Source: Lactuca virosa
Lineage: Eukaryota; Streptophyta; Magnoliopsida; Asterales; Asteraceae
NCBI GenBank assembly: GCA_928212115.1
Contig: CAKMRJ010005745.1
Span: 73,319,434 to 73,383,433, forward strand
Reading direction: 5' to 3'
DNA: 64,000 bases
Below the pieces are notes generated by a model. That model was given only the letters and a program-made list of their open reading frames with translations. It had not been told where the DNA came from and did no database searches. Both the position numbers and the translations under genes were made by a program. How positions within the stretch are numbered: the first letter of the stretch is position 1; each line of letters starts with the position of its first letter. Positions 1 to 11,032 of this stretch are shown here, piece by piece.

Positions 1-183
1 ATATGATCAAGAAGATTAACTAGTAAAAGGGATGAATCACTTACGTTTATGAAGAGAAAGGATGGATTCCCTTGATGATACTTGAGAGAGTTTGAGTGTT
101 CTTGAGTGAAAGATGTGAGAAATGAAGAATAATGAAGGAAATCTATACTAGTAGAAAGGGGTTTACGACCAAGCTTGGGTTTA
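1..183 (-). repeat. 3' LTR stub of element D
   Basis: Positions 1-180 are almost identical to 8851-9031 in the right LTR of the same element, so this is the matching part of the left LTR. After GCTTGGGTTTA the sequence jumps straight into the chromodomain end of the internal region, skipping the final ~200 bp of LTR and the polypurine tract. This is a deletion across the LTR/internal junction. Confidence 0.85.
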
Positions 184-189
184 AGCAAT

Positions 190-1350
190 TATAGATAAAC
201 TAAGGGAAAAGATGAGCATAATTCAGTTTCATTTGATCATCGCGCTCCTAAGTGAATTCAGGTCCTCGCTATGCATTTTAAGCGGACTTTCACTATCGGG
301 ATAGGGATCTGATTATTCCTAACGACTTCGCTGTCTAGGATTTCTACGGATTCTTCCATAAAGTTGAGGTTCTCGCTTACCTCGATCAAAGCGAGTGGGA
401 TAACAAAAGTCTCGTCGGACGACCAGTTTTCAAGTTAGAGTCGTGGAAAGTAGGGTGTATGCTATTGGATTTCCGAGGTAGTTAGGGTCTATAAGCTACT
501 GGATCAACTCTAGTAAGAATCTCAAATGATCTTACGTACCTTGGGTTTAGTATTCCACGCTTTCTGAAGCGTATTCTGCCCCTTCGGGTGAGACCTTCAC
601 CTGACGAGGTCACCAACCTGGAATTCCAAGGGTTTTCTCTTATCGAAGGCGTTAGCTTTTCTGCCTGACCCTGGGATCTTCACGTCGCTCCTGGATCCGT
701 ATTCTCTTCTCGGTAGTTTCTCGGATGAATTCCGGACCAGCGAAGGTGCCGTCTGGAAATTGGACCTCTAGCTAGTTGCGTGTCGCCTACTTTAATCCAG
801 TGCAGAGAGGATCTGTACTTGCGACCAAAGAGGGTTTCGAATGGAGCAACTTTAACTGCTAGCATGGTCAAGGACTCGACTAGTTGGTATGTGGGTATTC
901 TTGTTCTACCAAAGTCTATCACATATGCTCTTCGCACAACTTCTAGTGACTGAATCGTTCTCTTATTCTGCCTGTTGGTTTAAGGATGGTAGGCTATGCA
1001 TCATGACTGGCCTAGTTTCCAAAAAATTCTGAAGTGACTGCCTGAACTGGGAGGTGATTCTACTATCTCAAACGGAGACAACAGATATTGGAACACCGTG
1101 CAGTCTAACTAATTTCTCGGGCACACGTCCTAGGTAACTTCTCTATTTTGCCTGATTCCTTAAAATTGTAGGAATGGTGCGGATTTGGCTGATCTGACGA
1201 CGATCACCCAAAATGGCAATCAAGTCCACCTGTTGCCTTGGTTAACTTGATTATGAAGCTCTTTGTAATCCGTACAACTTCCACTCAGGTATCTCCGGTT
1301 GTTTGTAGTAAGCCTGCGGCTTTTGCTCTGAAGTTCATGATAAGACTCAT
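190..1350 (-). pseudogene. Integrase remnant of gypsy element D
   Basis: Minus-strand translation gives pieces of the gypsy integrase: the core segment before its C-terminal part (residues like VESLTML, APFETLFGRKYRSSLHW and VGDTQLA at 937-680) and, further left, the GDRV-type and chromodomain-end region matching 32030-32450 and 47271-47700 in elements C and A. Frameshifts and stops interrupt it throughout. It follows gag directly apart from a non-coding spacer, because protease, RT and RNase H are absent. Not functional. Confidence 0.8.
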
Positions 1351-1387
1351 ACTTAGGTCATCCACCATCACCTCGTGTATACAAGTC

Positions 1388-1511
1388 GTATATAATTTAG
1401 ATTGACAAAACGTTCGGATGGGTGGCTCTGCCCCAAGTCCACAACCAGACAAGGAACAAGAGATAGGGAGGAATCACGCATCCTAAATCTTGTTGAGTCT
1501 AAATTATATAC
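1388..1511 (-). repeat. Conserved-loop hairpin, gypsy family, copy 1
   Basis: Arms of about 46 bases. The outer 14 bases (GTATATAATTTAGA, 1388-1401) are perfectly complementary to the right end, and most of the rest pairs with small bulges. The loop carries AAGTCCACAACCAGACAAGG. The same loop with other stems recurs near 2145, 4540, 7832, 36850, 46168, 52160 and 54225. Confidence 0.8.
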
Positions 1512-2089
1512 CACTCTTGACTATACACTTAGCAGCGACTAATTAACCTAATGAGTTCTTAGTCTCTATTCTTAAACTTGGTCTGAGGTACGGGTGCTCT
1601 TTCTCGGAGACCTACTGGGTATACTTCGGGTGGTTACTGACTTCAGAGACTTCTTTGGTGTTTTTCTCTTCAAGGCTATTAACTATTAGGTAGGTTAGAA
1701 AGGCGTGGTACCCCTCGCATGGGTACTTCTGAAGTTCTGAAGTGAGAGATGATATGAGGGTTTGCGTTATGGATCGGAAGGATTTCAACTAACGGTTGAT
1801 TAAGGGAAGAGTTCTTTTACACCGCACATAAATTTTGCATGGTAAGGAACAAGTCAAGCCATGTCGGAAGATGATGTCGAAACTTCTTGATGAGTTAGAT
1901 ATTATGTTGATCTGGAAGAAGAAATGATTACTAGAACGACGAACTAACCTTGGTATGATTACTACAAACCCTATTTATCAAAATTAACATATACAACTAA
2001 ACGAGGGTTCTGATAATTTGAAACAATGAACTTTCATGAAATGACCCCTACTAGGTCTCTCTATAACCATTTGGTGTACACCAGTCATG

Positions 2090-2205
2090 TATAATTAAGA
2101 TTGGAAAGACAGTTGACTGAGTGACCCTGTCCTAAATCCACAACCAAACAAGGAACAGGAAATGAGGCTAAATCACTCACTCGAAGTCTACAAATCTTAA
2201 TTATA
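2090..2205 (-). repeat. Conserved-loop hairpin, gypsy family, copy 2
   Basis: The outer stem TATAATTAAGATT (2090-2102) is perfectly matched by its complement ending at 2205; an inner stem pairs ACTGAGTGA with TCACTCACT. The loop has CCACAACCAAACAAGGAAC. The outer stem differs from copy 1 on both sides at once, keeping pairing. Confidence 0.8.
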
Positions 2206-2384
2206 GATGAACCTAATGCATACACTAAGCCATCATAGCTTTACCTGTTAGGGTTCCGAGTTTTTGTACGACTGCTGTGATTTGATTCGAACAAGAGAGT
2301 TAATATAATTATAATTAATTAATGGGGTTTGGAAGCGTACCAAAGTTATAGCAGGGTTCTTTGATGCTTCCCCATATTCTGGGG

Positions 2385-3012
2385 TCAAACTCCTCCTGCT
2401 CCCCCGCGATTCTTCTCTGTTGGACAGTCCCTTTTGAAATGTCCTATTTCACCACAAAGGTGGCATAGTGGACTGATTCCAACATTGGTGGTCGAAGTAA
2501 TGTGCCGGATCGGGACTCTGCAGAAACGGGTAGCGTGCCCGTTCCTGTTGCAGTTCCTGAAATGCATCACTCGACAGACTCCCAGGTGATGGAAGCTGCA
2601 CTATTTGCACTTGGGTAGATTTCCAGCATACTGCCTTGCTGGGGTAGGGGTAACCGAGATACTAGTAGGAACGGCAGTAGGAGTAACAGATGTCGTGGCC
2701 GCAGGGGCTGCTACAGGTTGTTGTCTCTTAGCTAACTTTTGAGGTGATTTGCCCTTCTTTTTATCCCATAACATCCGTTTCTTGTTCTTAATTTTAAGGT
2801 TCGGAGTGTTGTTTCGAGTAAGCACTCGTTGTTGTACTTGATTATCCCCTTGATTAGGATTGCCGATAACAATTCCACTCCATTGCGTTGTTAGCGTTAA
2901 GGTGAGTCATGACAGTTGTTACGGCAGCTAAGACCGCAGCTTGAAAGGTGGTCGTATCTATCTGAAGGATTGGTGTTTTGCCAGCGGGTTGGTTTCATTT
3001 CTTCGGAGGCAT
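2385..3012 (-). pseudogene. gag remnant of element D with zinc knuckles
   Basis: The ATG at 3012-3010 (MPPKK, then a stop) matches the gag start of element A (MPPRR). A basic linker rich in A, T and P follows (2825-2601). Then come two CCHC knuckles (2570-2385): a first with CNRNGHATRFC and an intact second with CHLCGEIGHFKRDC. In the family these bind genomic RNA in the virus-like particle. Frameshifts separate the pieces and the protein ends soon after the second knuckle, before any protease. Confidence 0.8.
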
Positions 3013-3783
3013 GATTCTGTTATATGATAAGAAAATGAGTTCGTGAGCGTTTATGGTTGGCTCTAGGTGTATCCTAATCATTTATATGAATGTAACTTTT
3101 TCGTTTTGTTATACTGTTCTCGATGATTCGACCTACATCCCTATGATGTAGTCCGGGTAAGGAGTAGAAATAAGTTTCTAGAACGGTCGTAAGGCCGGTG
3201 TCATCCGAACTAAGTTATCTTTGGTTGGAGGATATCATGTTCCAACTTTCGAAAAGATTTGAAAGTAGCTCATAATAGAGTCTACATAAAATATACTTAT
3301 GAATTTGAGAAATAATCACTCTCAATTGAGATTTCGTGATCCGATTTATTGTTGTTAGCTATGACAGAAAAAGACGATAAGTTTAAAACCTAATGCGAGT
3401 AATGTATTCACTAACTCACTAGGTTGCATTAGTTTATTAGTTATTAATATGACGAGGAGGCACTCAAACACTTCGTGTGAAACACGCGTGGTTTTCCCTT
3501 GAGATTACATGTCTGTCAATAACATCGGCATTAAAGATGTAACAAGTTCGGGAAAAATGACCTTGGAGTAGGTCTTACATCACACCAGAATTTAGAAAAT
3601 TTTGACAACACTAAGACATAACAGACTGAAAATCCAAGGTCTTAACCTAAACAGGAAATTTACAGGGAAAAGTGCTACTTAGAGCATAGATAAGAAGGTT
3701 ATTCCTTAAACCAAAAGAAGGGATGAGTAGAGCATCTCCTACTGGCGACGGGCACCCCTCGGATGAACCCTTAATTCGGCCAG
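3013..3783. other. Leader region of element D between gag and upstream ORF
   Basis: No gene seen. It is non-coding leader sequence of the minus-strand element. The first part (3013-3430) resembles the pre-gag leader of elements C and A (compare the GATGATAAG and TTATGGTTGG-type context near 36580 and 51870); the rest is specific to D. Confidence 0.5.
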
Positions 3784-4368
3784 CTAACGCTCCACATTAG
3801 GCAGGTGTCTCTCATACACTGTCTGGCGTGCTCGGAGCTCTATGACTTCAGCTCGAGTTGCAACTAGCTCTTGCTGCAGAGCCTCATTGTCTCTCATAGC
3901 TCTCCCATGAGCAAATTCAAGGTTGCGAATACGATCTGTATTGGCGTTTGTGTCCGCATCAAGCTCCACGGTTTGTTGAATGGATGTCGTTCCTAGATCA
4001 ACATTCCGAGCCACTCTGCGAACCAGAATAGGCAAGATCATGTCTGCTGAGCCTCCCTCGCTCAGATTGTAAAAGCTTCGGTCTCCGTTGTAGGGTAAGG
4101 GTTGACCATGCTCTTGACTCCATCTGTTCAAGTTCACTGCCCACAGAGGTGTCGGACCTTGAAAAGTCGAACGAGGGTTAGGATTTGGGATTGGAGCTAC
4201 TAAGGGTAAATCATTGACTTCTGGCTCGAAGTCAGAATCCTCTGGGAAGTTTTCTGCAAAGTCATCACCTAAAGGAATTGCATGATTCTATTCTGGCTCT
4301 GCATCGAGCCATCCACCATTTCCTTGGTTGGGAAGGTACGGGTCGCCACGGAGATGGAATCCAGCCAT
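3784..4368 (-). pseudogene. Extra ORF upstream of gag, coiled-coil-like, with one premature stop
   Basis: A 195-codon frame (ATG at 4368-4366, stop at 3784) is open except for one TAG at 4290-4288 (codon 27). It starts MAGFHLRGDPYLPNQGNGGW, continues through an acidic stretch and a W-x-N-x-N-R-W-S-Q-E-H-G segment, and ends in a heptad-like helical region rich in A, E, L and R (RDNEALQQELVATRAEVIEL, about residues 165-184), which suggests a coiled coil. It lies on the sense strand between the 5' LTR and gag; elements C and A lack it and have leaders about 1.1 kb shorter. I think similar hypothetical proteins occur in other Asteraceae repeats, but I cannot confirm this. Function unknown. Confidence 0.65.
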
Positions 4369-5083
4369 GTTATCTACGCGAGAAAGGGGTGTAAGAAACA
4401 TATTATAGACGTACTACTTAAGATTTATAGGATGATCCTTACCTACTGGTACTCCAATATTTGCGTAGTGCATACCAATCATATGTAACCAAGATAGAAT
4501 AGACATTCGAATAAGTGACCCTAACTCTAAGTCCACAACCAAACAAGGAACATGAAGTAAAGCAAACATCACCGATTCTAAGTCTATGACACCCTAGTCA
4601 CATATAACCTTAGCGTATCCACTCAGCAACTATTGATCTACTAATAAAGACCTTTTAGTTCTCAAATAAGTAATTATAGTAACACAAAATACTCCTATAG
4701 TATTATAAGTTTATGTTCTGTTCTAAAGTTCTCATTGTAGTAGTGTTGGTAAGTTTTTAGACTTGCTGCAACACCACAACCATTCCTAGGCACATGCTAA
4801 TCACTTCTTGGAAAGATATAGTTGATTAGGCTATATCACTCCTACACCAGATTATATGTCCCCAAGCCTACTTGTGTTGTCCAACAACCGCAATACTTTT
4901 GTTCTGTTCTAGTATGACACTGATCCTAGTATGAATGCTTGTATGTATACTTTACTAAAATGTTTTATTTTTTTTAAGTATTAACTCTTGGTCAGAGTGT
5001 TTTAATCCCGTTGTGTTTATAGTTTGTATATCTTTTAGGGTTGATATACTCAATTCACTATAAACAAAGCTCTGATATCAACT
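4369..5083 (-). other. 5' leader of element D with hairpin copy 3 and degraded PBS
   Basis: Non-coding leader. A hairpin-loop copy (CCACAACCAAACAAGGAAC, about 4533-4551) sits here with weaker arms than copies 1 and 2. Next to the LTR, 5070-5083 reads GCTCTGATATCAAC..., the complement of a TGGTATCAGAGC-type primer binding site for initiator-methionine tRNA with one changed base. This marks 5083/5084 as the internal/LTR boundary. Confidence 0.7.
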
Positions 5084-6028
5084 TGCCACACCCCCAACAG
5101 AACGGCGGAAACGTTCGGGGGCGGAGGATGTCATGTTCGTATCATAACAATACACAATAGGTAAAACAAGCAACGACATCATCCATTGCATTAATAATAT
5201 AGTTAATACAAGTGTGTTCTGAATGTATTTCTAAGACACCAAAAAAAAATATATATCAAAATAAAAGACGAGTCTTGAACATGCTCCATCTTCTCAAAAA
5301 CCTGGTCCAGTGTACCTGTCTACTGGTGACCTGAGAATACAAGTTATTTTGAAAGAGTAGATCAACATTTAAGCTGGTGAGTTCATAAGTATTTTAGTGT
5401 CAAATGTTTGTATAAGTTCGATGAAAATGTTTGTAAGTGTTTGATGTAAATTTGTAGGTGTTTGATGTAAATGTTTGTATACTTCCTAGAAAATCCTATA
5501 TTTTCTACTAAATGGAGAGTAGTCTTCTACCAAGACCCCGACTGTTCTGTATGTTTGTTCTTTTGTAAAAGTGAGTGTTTTCCCAAGTATATGACTATCA
5601 TTACCAGAAAATAGTTTACATTACCTTTTATGTGAGAAGATCACTATATGAATGTAATGGGAAAATGACAGTGTACAATAATGTTGTAATAAGTAACTAC
5701 TGAAGCACTAACTACCTTAAAACCAATTTGTTTAATTAAGGTTAAAATGTGATGAGGTTATAACTGTAAGTCCCAAATCTGCTTGTGTATCAATCAGATC
5801 CGTTTGATGGCGCGAAATCCCAATCAAATGGATGATGTCATATCTAACTAGAAGAGAAGGAGAAGAAGAACAAGTGAGTCTATGATGTATTCAATGAATA
5901 GGATGATGCTCCATACATATAATACACACACACACACTAGTTCTTCTCTCTCTCAAACACCTTGAGTTTATACACTTAAGCTCCTCACTCTCTCTTTGCC
6001 GTACACTCATCATCCTCTCCTCACCCCT

Positions 6029-6029
<1 letters not shown>

Positions 6030-6088
<59 letters not shown>
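6030..6088. repeat. (TA)n microsatellite
   Basis: Roughly 29 TA units inside the copia LTR. A 106-codon open frame across it is only the repeat read as I-Y. Confidence 0.95.
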
Positions 6089-6089
<1 letters not shown>

Positions 6090-6120
6090 TTGGGGAACAT
6101 GGGTTCATGGCCTTGAACCA

Positions 6121-6136
6121 GTTCACGGCCGTAAAC
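6121..6136. promoter_or_regulatory. Near-palindromic GTTCACGGCCGTAAAC motif in the copia U3
   Basis: About 95 bases from the LTR start of the minus-strand copia insertion, hence in U3. It differs by one base from a perfect palindrome found in the surrounding gypsy LTR (8607-8622). Partial copies follow (GGTCGTAAACAC near 6145). It could be a binding site for a dimeric factor; this is inferred from symmetry and position only. Confidence 0.45.
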
Positions 6137-7650
6137 ACCCATTGGGTCGTAAACACTTTTCGGTCCTAGACAGAAAACTACAATTACGTAGAAAAGAAAA
6201 GTATAAACCATAATTTAGACCCAACAATCTCCCCCTTGGTTTATAGCTTTCTTTTGTAATTGACCCAACAAGCTCCCCCTAAAAAGTAAGCTGACTTTTC
6301 TTGTCAATCTTATTGGGAGCTTGGCTTCAGCATTAATCTTCAAATTCTTCACAACTTCAAGATGAACTTGATGACTCTTTAATGAATGACTTCATCTTGA
6401 GCAGTTGGGCTTTTCTTCAAAATTTGACTCTGAACACACATTGGGTGAAGAGGCTTCTTGATAAGATTCTTTAAAGATAGCGCTTTCAGCTTGAGAATCT
6501 TCAGAGAGAATGATAGAGAGACCGATTCTTCTTGATCACTTCAGCAGGCTTAAGATAGCAATAAATTGATTGAGAAGGCTTCAATGCAATCTGTCACATA
6601 ATCTTCAAGTACAGCTTGACATTGCTTCTGGGGTTGAAGGATTGAATGTTGAAAGAATAATCTTCATTTATTGATCCTTCGAATGTGAATTCTTCGATGA
6701 TCACGGATGAAGCATTGGCTCAGAAAATCTCGCTACAGTCTCCATGAGTTTCATATGCATCTGAATTCACTTTCTAAGACAAAACAAAACTAAAAGAAAA
6801 CTTAGCACACAATTTTTTTGGATTTTTTATTTTTCTGAACAAGAAATAAAATAGAATATAACACTATTTTTGGATTTTTAATTTTCTGATTTTTGTTTGA
6901 TTTTTGAATTTTCTGATTTTTGTTTGATTTTTGCAATTTTTTTTAATTCTCCCCCTAAATTTGTGCATAGAGGAAAACTATGAACAAATTTAATAAAAAC
7001 AAAAATATTTGGGATCAAAGTTGTTAGACAGTCCAAATCCGTTTATCGGTACCTTCACCTTCACGAATAGATCTGGTCAATTGTCGGTATTGTGGTCCAC
7101 TTAAACACGAAGGATATCGACAAATTTTTCCAAATATACCATTTAGCTGACGACGACCACGGGTATTGTGGTCCACTTAAAGTATAAACCATAATTTAGA
7201 CCCAACAATAACCATACTGATTGACGAGTGTTTAACACGACGACCTTCTGGCGTCGAAACTGATGTGACATTTGTCACCCCTTGGCCTGCCGGCCAAACT
7301 GTAGCGAACAATCGGGATGCGGGATTGTCAGTCTCGTATAGATCTATACACACAATGCCCGCTCTCCCTCCAGGAGACTCTGGTTACAAAACGCGACCTA
7401 ACAAGTATATTGTTATGTCGTGAAGTAGTGGTTTCACATTAATGTTATCTTGTTCTTGTAAAAGGATGTATGCTCCTTTCTGTTTCTTGTTATTGTATGT
7501 TCCTTTCTGTTCTAGTTATTCTATGTTTCTTCATGTTTTAGTTATTGTATGTTTCTTCCTGTTGTAGTTATCGTATGTTTGAACTGACTCATGTAAGTAT
7601 TGATTTCATGCAAGTTTCATTGTTCTAGAAATAGTAAGTAGTAACCTCCT

Positions 7651-7671
7651 AAACTATACCTATTATAGTTT
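7651..7671. repeat. Short LTR palindrome (AAACTATA / loop CCTAT / TATAGTTT)
   Basis: An 8-bp perfect inverted repeat around a 5-base loop. The same unit occurs, often twice about 75-80 bp apart, in every gypsy LTR of the window: 23073, 23149, 38371 and 38447 (each with one change), 45415, 45495 (variant), 53776, 53856 and 63921 (loop CCGAT). Confidence 0.85.
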
Positions 7672-7775
7672 ACTAGTAAGCTCTGTAATTAAATGACTGA
7701 TCATGTTTGTACACCTTTGCTACCCAAAGGTATTGAACTGATTGAAAGTACTTTTATATCTATATACATATACAT

Positions 7776-7912
7776 AATATATAACTAAGATTCAAATGAC
7801 ATTCGGACAAACAACCGATACCCTAAGTCCACAACCAAACAAGGAACATGAAATAAAGCGAGTTATCAGTCCTAAGCCCTTTCAACCTTATTTATATAAC
7901 TATATCTATATA
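7776..7912 (-). repeat. Conserved-loop hairpin, gypsy family, LTR D copy
   Basis: ATATAACTAAGATTC on the left pairs with its near complement ending around 7905. The loop has CCACAACCAAACAAGGAAC (about 7829-7847). It lies inside the LTR, whereas copies 1-3 of element D lie in the internal region. Confidence 0.7.
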
Positions 7913-8408
7913 GACATGATTTTGACAATATACAAGTTTAAAAGAGTTTTGTAAAACATTTAAAGAGTTTATCATTTGAAAAGAGTTTTAACCATTTGAA
8001 TGGTTATGAATGACTTGATGTCAGTTTATAAAATGATTTGAAACAGTTTGTTTGATAACACAGTTTTGAAGTATAAGAAATCCTGTTGTTTGATAGTTAT
8101 AAATCACATGTGATTGATATTATAACTATATTATTTTCTACTTGTATTCCCCCCTATAAAAGCATTTAAAATCATTAAAAGATAAGTTAGGGGTATGAAC
8201 TCACCTGTAGTGAGTGATTCGAATGAAAGATAGATATAGGATGCTTGAGATCACAAATGAAGTCCCGAAGCACAATTGGATCCTATTAGACATATAATCA
8301 CATATATAGGCATACAATTAGTGTATATAACAACTAATCATGTAAGGGAACAACCTTAGGTACTAGGAAACACTTGGAATGAAGTGTTACAATCACATAT
8401 GATTGTAT

Positions 8409-9050
8409 GAAAGGAGTTCACGGCCACACAAGGATGTGTTCACGGCCAAGGAGTGTTCACGGCCACACATGAAGTGTTTACGGCCCTAGGCTTGATCCTA
8501 TGAAGGGTTTGCGGTCATGGCTTGAAGGGTTCACGGCCACCACATGAACTAAGAAGGGTTTACGGCCCTAACAAGATCACTTAAAGGGTTCACGACCACA
8601 TGAAGGGTTCACGGCCGTGAACTCTTGAAGATGATGCTTAATTAATGCTTAAAAGGTGTTTGTTTCATGGGGATTCAAGAGCTCCTAATGGATAACAAGT
8701 ATATGGAAAGGATACTTACTTAATGGAAGTCTTGAAGGTGTTTACGGCTCCAAGAACAAGTGTGTGTTCTTAGTGTTCTTGGTGAAAAGATGAGGACTTG
8801 AAGATCTTGAAGGAAAAGTGATGAATTCAAGGATGTGATTCATAGGATTCATATGATCAAGAAGATTAACTAGTAAAAGGGATGAATCACTTACGTTTAT
8901 GAAGAGAAAGGATGGATTCCCTTGATGATACTTGAGAGAGTTTGAGTGTTCTTGAGTGAAAGATGTGAGAAATGAAGAATAATGAAGGAAATCTATACTA
9001 GTAGAAAGGGGTTTACGGCCAAGCTTGGGTTTACTCTGTAAACCTACTTT
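8409..9050 (-). promoter_or_regulatory. U3 cluster of GTTYACGGCC motifs
   Basis: About a dozen copies of GTTCACGGCC or GTTTACGGCC-like words, for example near 8409, 8432, 8455, 8478, 8530, 8560, 8607, 8738 and 9010. The copy at 8607-8622 is the perfect 16-bp palindrome GTTCACGGCCGTGAAC. In minus orientation the cluster falls in U3, upstream of where transcription should begin. Elements C and A have a comparable cluster at the same place but with TTTTCGGYC or CCGAAATC words. Confidence 0.55.
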
Positions 9051-9254
9051 GGGCTGTAAACATCCCTTGATGGATGATCTTGGCTCAATTTGAAACTCAT
9101 AGATTCGTTAGTCACACATCATAGCATCAAGTCCTAAGTGTACGAGGCTTAAAAACTCACAGAATAACCCTTAGCACGGCTAAAAGGTAACAGATACAAG
9201 TCTAACTTGGATTGATTTGCTTGGCTTATAAGATAGAAATTTCGGGTTGTCACA

Positions 9255-10020
9255 GTTGTGTTTCTCCAAAAGGGTAACAAACATGAACACATGACAAAAA
9301 AAAAGTGTCAACTGTTATATAAATTACATTAAGTAAAGCATTTATCAATTTTACACGTATGTTCTTGTTCCATGATATGGTACTAGGGGTACCCATGGTA
9401 CAAATGCTACTTCAGTCCGACTTCATGCAACTTTTTTGCTTTGAAGGTGGTGGAAAGATGAAACGGAAAATCCACCCTGCCGATATTGCCCCTATGAACG
9501 GAGAAACCCAATACACAATAAAATGTTTTCGTGTATTGTAATGGTTGTTTACATATGCCCATCCAAACGCCTGTAGAAACAGAACAAAAGAAGAAAACTT
9601 ATGGCTTCACACCTTAGTTTATAAGTGAACTTTTTTATTTTTTGAGTTTTCCTAGGTTATCGTGTTTGGTGGTCCAAAAAGGTAGCTTAAATGTTAGTTT
9701 TTTTAAAAGCTAAATAGACTAACCTTTTAACAAGTTTATTGAGATTTTCCAAAATATTTCCAACTATACTATTTATTAATTATAAAAATTTTCAATTTTC
9801 TACATTTCATTTTATATCAATTTATATATTTACCTAGCTTATCAGTTACCAAACGATATCTTTTCATCAGTTAGCTAGTTTTTCAGCTAACAGTTCAGCT
9901 GCTTCGTCAAATATGTTTAAATGTCAAAACTACCCTTATCTCATAGCAAAATAAAGAAACAATGTCCCAAATATTCTTTTTGTGATATTGATTGTTTGAA
10001 ATAATAACCTTTAAAAAAAA
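9255..10020. other. Region without identifiable gene
   Basis: AT-rich DNA between LTR D and the foldback element. No frame here resembles the missing last exon of the aquaporin gene on its right. A 60-codon plus frame at 9359-9541 looks fortuitous. Confidence 0.5.
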
Positions 10021-11003
10021 GGGGTAAATAGCACAAAAGACACTACGTTTACACGAAAATTCTAATTTGACACTGTATTATTTTTTGTCTTAAATTTGAC
10101 ACTGTATTTTCTAATTTGTTATAATTTTGACAACTTGACCGATCAACCCGGTTACTTGCTGACGTGGCATGGTGACGTGTCAGTTTTGGTGACGTGAGAT
10201 GCTGACATGACATGCTGACGTGTCAAAATTGAATTTTTTTTTCCACAAAAGACACTAAGTTTTCATTTTTTTTTTCGATTTTTGACATTAAGTTTATTTT
10301 TTTTTTCAATTTTGACACACTATTTTTTTTGTTTCAAATTGAAAATCATTTTTTCCAATTTTGTTCAATGCCGATCATTTTCTATTTGAAACCTTATAAT
10401 TATTTAATCATAAATAAAAATACGTGTAAAATCTACAACAAAAAATAAATAAATAATATTTCATAAACGATAATTGATAAAATTTTGTTATTTTTATTTG
10501 AAGTTTATGGTTAGTTCGGCTCGCATTATATAACTAAAAATATTTATAAAACATATGCTTTGAATGTAAAAAAAACTTTGTATTTATATAAAAATATGGT
10601 TTTTAAATAAAAAAAATGTTTTTATATGGTTTAAAATGTAATAAAAAAATATTTATACGGTTTCAAATAGAAAATTGTCAGCCTTAAACAAAATTGCAAA
10701 AAATAATGTTCGATTTGAAACAAAAAAAAAATTGTCAAAATTGAAAAAAAAAATAAACTTAGTGTCAAAATCGAAAAAAATAAAAAACTTAGTGTCTTTT
10801 GTAGAAAAAAATATCAATTTTGATACGTCAGCATGCCACGCCATCATGCCACATCAGCAAGTAACCGGGTTGACCGATCAAGTGGTCAAAATTGTAACAA
10901 ATTAGAAAACACAATGTTAAATTTGAGACAAAAAATAACACAGTGTCAAATTAGAATTTTCGTGTAAACGTGGTGTTTTTGGTGTCTTTTGTGTTATTTA
11001 AAA
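10021..11003. mobile_element. Foldback transposon with ~370-bp terminal inverted repeats (MULE-like, non-autonomous)
   Basis: The left arm begins GGGGTAAATAGCACAAAAGA and the right arm ends with its near complement (TCTTTTGTGTTATTTA, ending about 11003). Inside, long blocks match in inverted order, including the CCCGGTTACTTGCTGACGTGGC-type block near 10148 and its complement near 10850. The arms span about 10021-10395 and 10660-11003 around an AT-rich spacer with no ORF. Target duplications cannot be read because both flanks are A-rich. It sits in the intron after exon 2 of the aquaporin gene, starting about 30 bp past the splice donor. Confidence 0.8.
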
Positions 11004-11032
11004 AAAGGAAATAATGAATTTGTGAAACTTAC

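Larger units (their letters stand above)
1351..2290. other. Spacer replacing pol in element D, with two hairpin repeats
   Basis: About 0.9 kb lies where protease, RT and RNase H should be. It has no coding signal on either strand. It resembles the 5' leader of elements C and A (for example the ACACTTAG...TTA context after the hairpin) and holds two copies of the conserved hairpin, so it may be duplicated leader DNA that replaced pol. Confidence 0.5.
5765..7207 (-). mobile_element. Deleted copia-type retrotransposon inside LTR D
   Basis: Flanked by a perfect 5-bp target duplication, ATAAC (5760-5764 and 7208-7212). On the minus strand the 3' LTR is complete (6228-5765, TGTTGGGTCT...ACTTACA). 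A classic copia polypurine tract, AAGGGGGAGAT, abuts it at 6229-6239. The 5' LTR is reduced to its first ~29 bases (7179-7207). About 950 bp of internal DNA remain, with no intact ORF. Element D's LTR resumes in register on both sides. Confidence 0.88.
1..9254 (-). mobile_element. Ty3/gypsy chromovirus element D, rearranged, left end outside window
   Basis: An LTR retrotransposon in minus orientation. Reading leftwards from 9254 one meets the 5' LTR (9254-5084), a degraded primer binding site, a long leader with an extra ORF, gag, a stretch without protease, reverse transcriptase or RNase H, an integrase remnant, and a stub of the 3' LTR (1-183). LTR termini are TG...CA as written on the plus strand (TGCCACACCCCC at 5084, GGGTTGTCACA at 9254). 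Loss of the central pol genes makes it non-autonomous. Its relatives C and A in this window have a chromodomain-like integrase tail, so the Tekay/Del chromovirus clade is likely (inference). The left target duplication is not visible; the five bases after the right end are GTTGT. Confidence 0.85.
5084..9254 (-). repeat. 5' LTR of element D
   Basis: The LTR is about 2.7 kb once the 1443-bp copia insertion is removed. It shares with the other gypsy LTRs here the end module GGCGGAAACGTTCGGGGGCG, the CTGCCGGCC segment near 7290, the GATCTATACACA box, the short palindrome at 7651-7671, the conserved-loop hairpin at 7776-7912 and a U3 block of repeated ACGGCC motifs (8409-9050). Confidence 0.85.

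Noticed and set aside
5891..6211. 106-codon minus frame
   Set aside because: Runs through a (TA)n microsatellite inside a copia LTR; no protein-like content.
9359..9541. 60-codon plus frame considered as the missing SIP1 exon or a small gene
   Set aside because: Wrong strand for SIP1, no NPA-following helix or Lys-rich tail, no splice signals of use.
10653..10905. Overlapping frames on both strands
   Set aside because: They lie in an arm of the foldback element; the two strands mirror one another because of A/T-rich repeats.
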